Of a DNA stretch of 64,000 nucleotides, positions 63,835 through 64,000 are shown in pieces. The notes under the pieces are model-generated. The model did not search any database and had not been told where the DNA came from. It saw nothing but the letters and a program-made list of their open reading frames with translations. Location of the stretch: the NCBI RefSeq assembly GCF_000619925.1, contig NZ_JHVB01000010.1, positions 1-64,000 of the forward strand. Reading direction: 5' to 3'. A program made the translations under genes and the position numbers. The DNA comes from Treponema sp. C6A8. GTDB taxonomy: Bacteria; Spirochaetota; Spirochaetia; Treponematales; Treponemataceae. Each line of letters opens with the position of its first letter. Within the stretch, counting starts at the first letter, position 1.

Positions 63835-64000
63835 TTATGGCACAGGAAACAAATCTTTTATTTTTATTTCAGTAGCAATACGTTTATAAGTTCTTGTTTG
63901 AACACCATTATTTGTTTTTAAATTTGACGGACTATATACACCAAGGAATTTTACTCTATCCATTCCGAAACTGTCTCTGATATGCATAAAAATAACACGA
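63835..64000 (-). CDS. C-terminal fragment of a larger protein (nuclease-like tail), partial
   Basis: The open frame continues beyond the right edge. Visible residues include VIFMHIRDSFGMDRVKFLGV, YSPSNLKTNNGVQTRTYKRI and ATEIKIKDLFPVP. The 'R.kFLGvy ... tY+RI' ending resembles the tail of HNH-type or related restriction nucleases and other defence proteins, but the catalytic part is outside the window. It may start a small accessory or defence locus with the ORF at 63589-63809. Confidence 0.4.
   Translation of the reverse strand, partial: RVIFMHIRDSFGMDRVKFLGVYSPSNLKTNNGVQTRTYKRIATEIKIKDLFPVP

Overview
The window looks like a chromosomal segment of a Treponema-type spirochete, probably a gut or rumen species. 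The pointers are a PnrA/TmpC-type nucleoside uptake operon, FadL-like outer membrane protein, several lipoprotein and beta-barrel-like orphans, a desulfoferrodoxin and rubrerythrin pair typical of anaerobes, and repeated Rpn-type PD-(D/E)XK nuclease genes. This is inferred from protein content only.

Layout. 1-3.9 kb is accessory: the end of an IS3-family element and two near-identical Rpn genes bracketing a solute-binding-like orphan. 4.1-5.8 kb has a flavin reductase-rubredoxin gene, a 22-bp tandem repeat, a decayed ORF and a tRNA-Arg/Ser/Ser operon with a copied tRNA 3' end. 6-14 kb is core: DUF308-like membrane protein, SH3 lipoprotein, ABC-F ATPase, RsmI-like methylase, gltX, pta. 14-21.3 kb holds a SpoIIE-type phosphatase and the nucleoside ABC operon. 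21.5-26.5 kb is riboflavin synthesis (ribD, ribE, ribBA, ribH) interrupted by a barrel-like protein and without an FMN riboswitch. 26.7-32.7 kb has a LacI-fold protein cut off where a GGDEF domain would start, rubrerythrin, metY, a FadL-like gene with one in-frame stop, and a LUD protein. 32.9-39.6 kb is a LacI-regulated sucrose/fructan operon (binding protein, two permeases, GH32 hydrolase, fructokinase). 39.7-43.7 kb has desulfoferrodoxin, a CitA/DcuS-type two-component pair, and a PQ-loop-like plus SGNH pair. 44.1-46.2 kb is a DAHP synthase-prephenate dehydratase fusion behind a phenylalanine-rich leader and terminator. 46.3-48.9 kb is decayed accessory DNA. 49-57.4 kb has DUF1846, a short MetH, an arginase-ParB/HAD-HAD operon and an acyl-CoA ligase. 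57.5-63.5 kb has a papain-like lipoprotein, the bioY-ecfA-ecfT biotin uptake operon behind a BirA-type operator, a RelA/SpoT-type synthetase, an HATPase-like orphan and bifunctional birA. The right edge enters another accessory locus.

The most striking unexplained feature is a roughly 150-bp palindromic element present six times (near 10.9, 24.6, 28.8, 32.0, 44.0 and 55.4 kb). Its stems differ between copies but stay complementary, while the unpaired joints are nearly invariant. It always lies next to at least one gene 3' end. Other notable features are the Phe leader with a second overlapping short ORF, several predicted leaderless starts, and the ParB-HAD/HAD pair. Everything was read by eye; no alignment, folding or database search was run.
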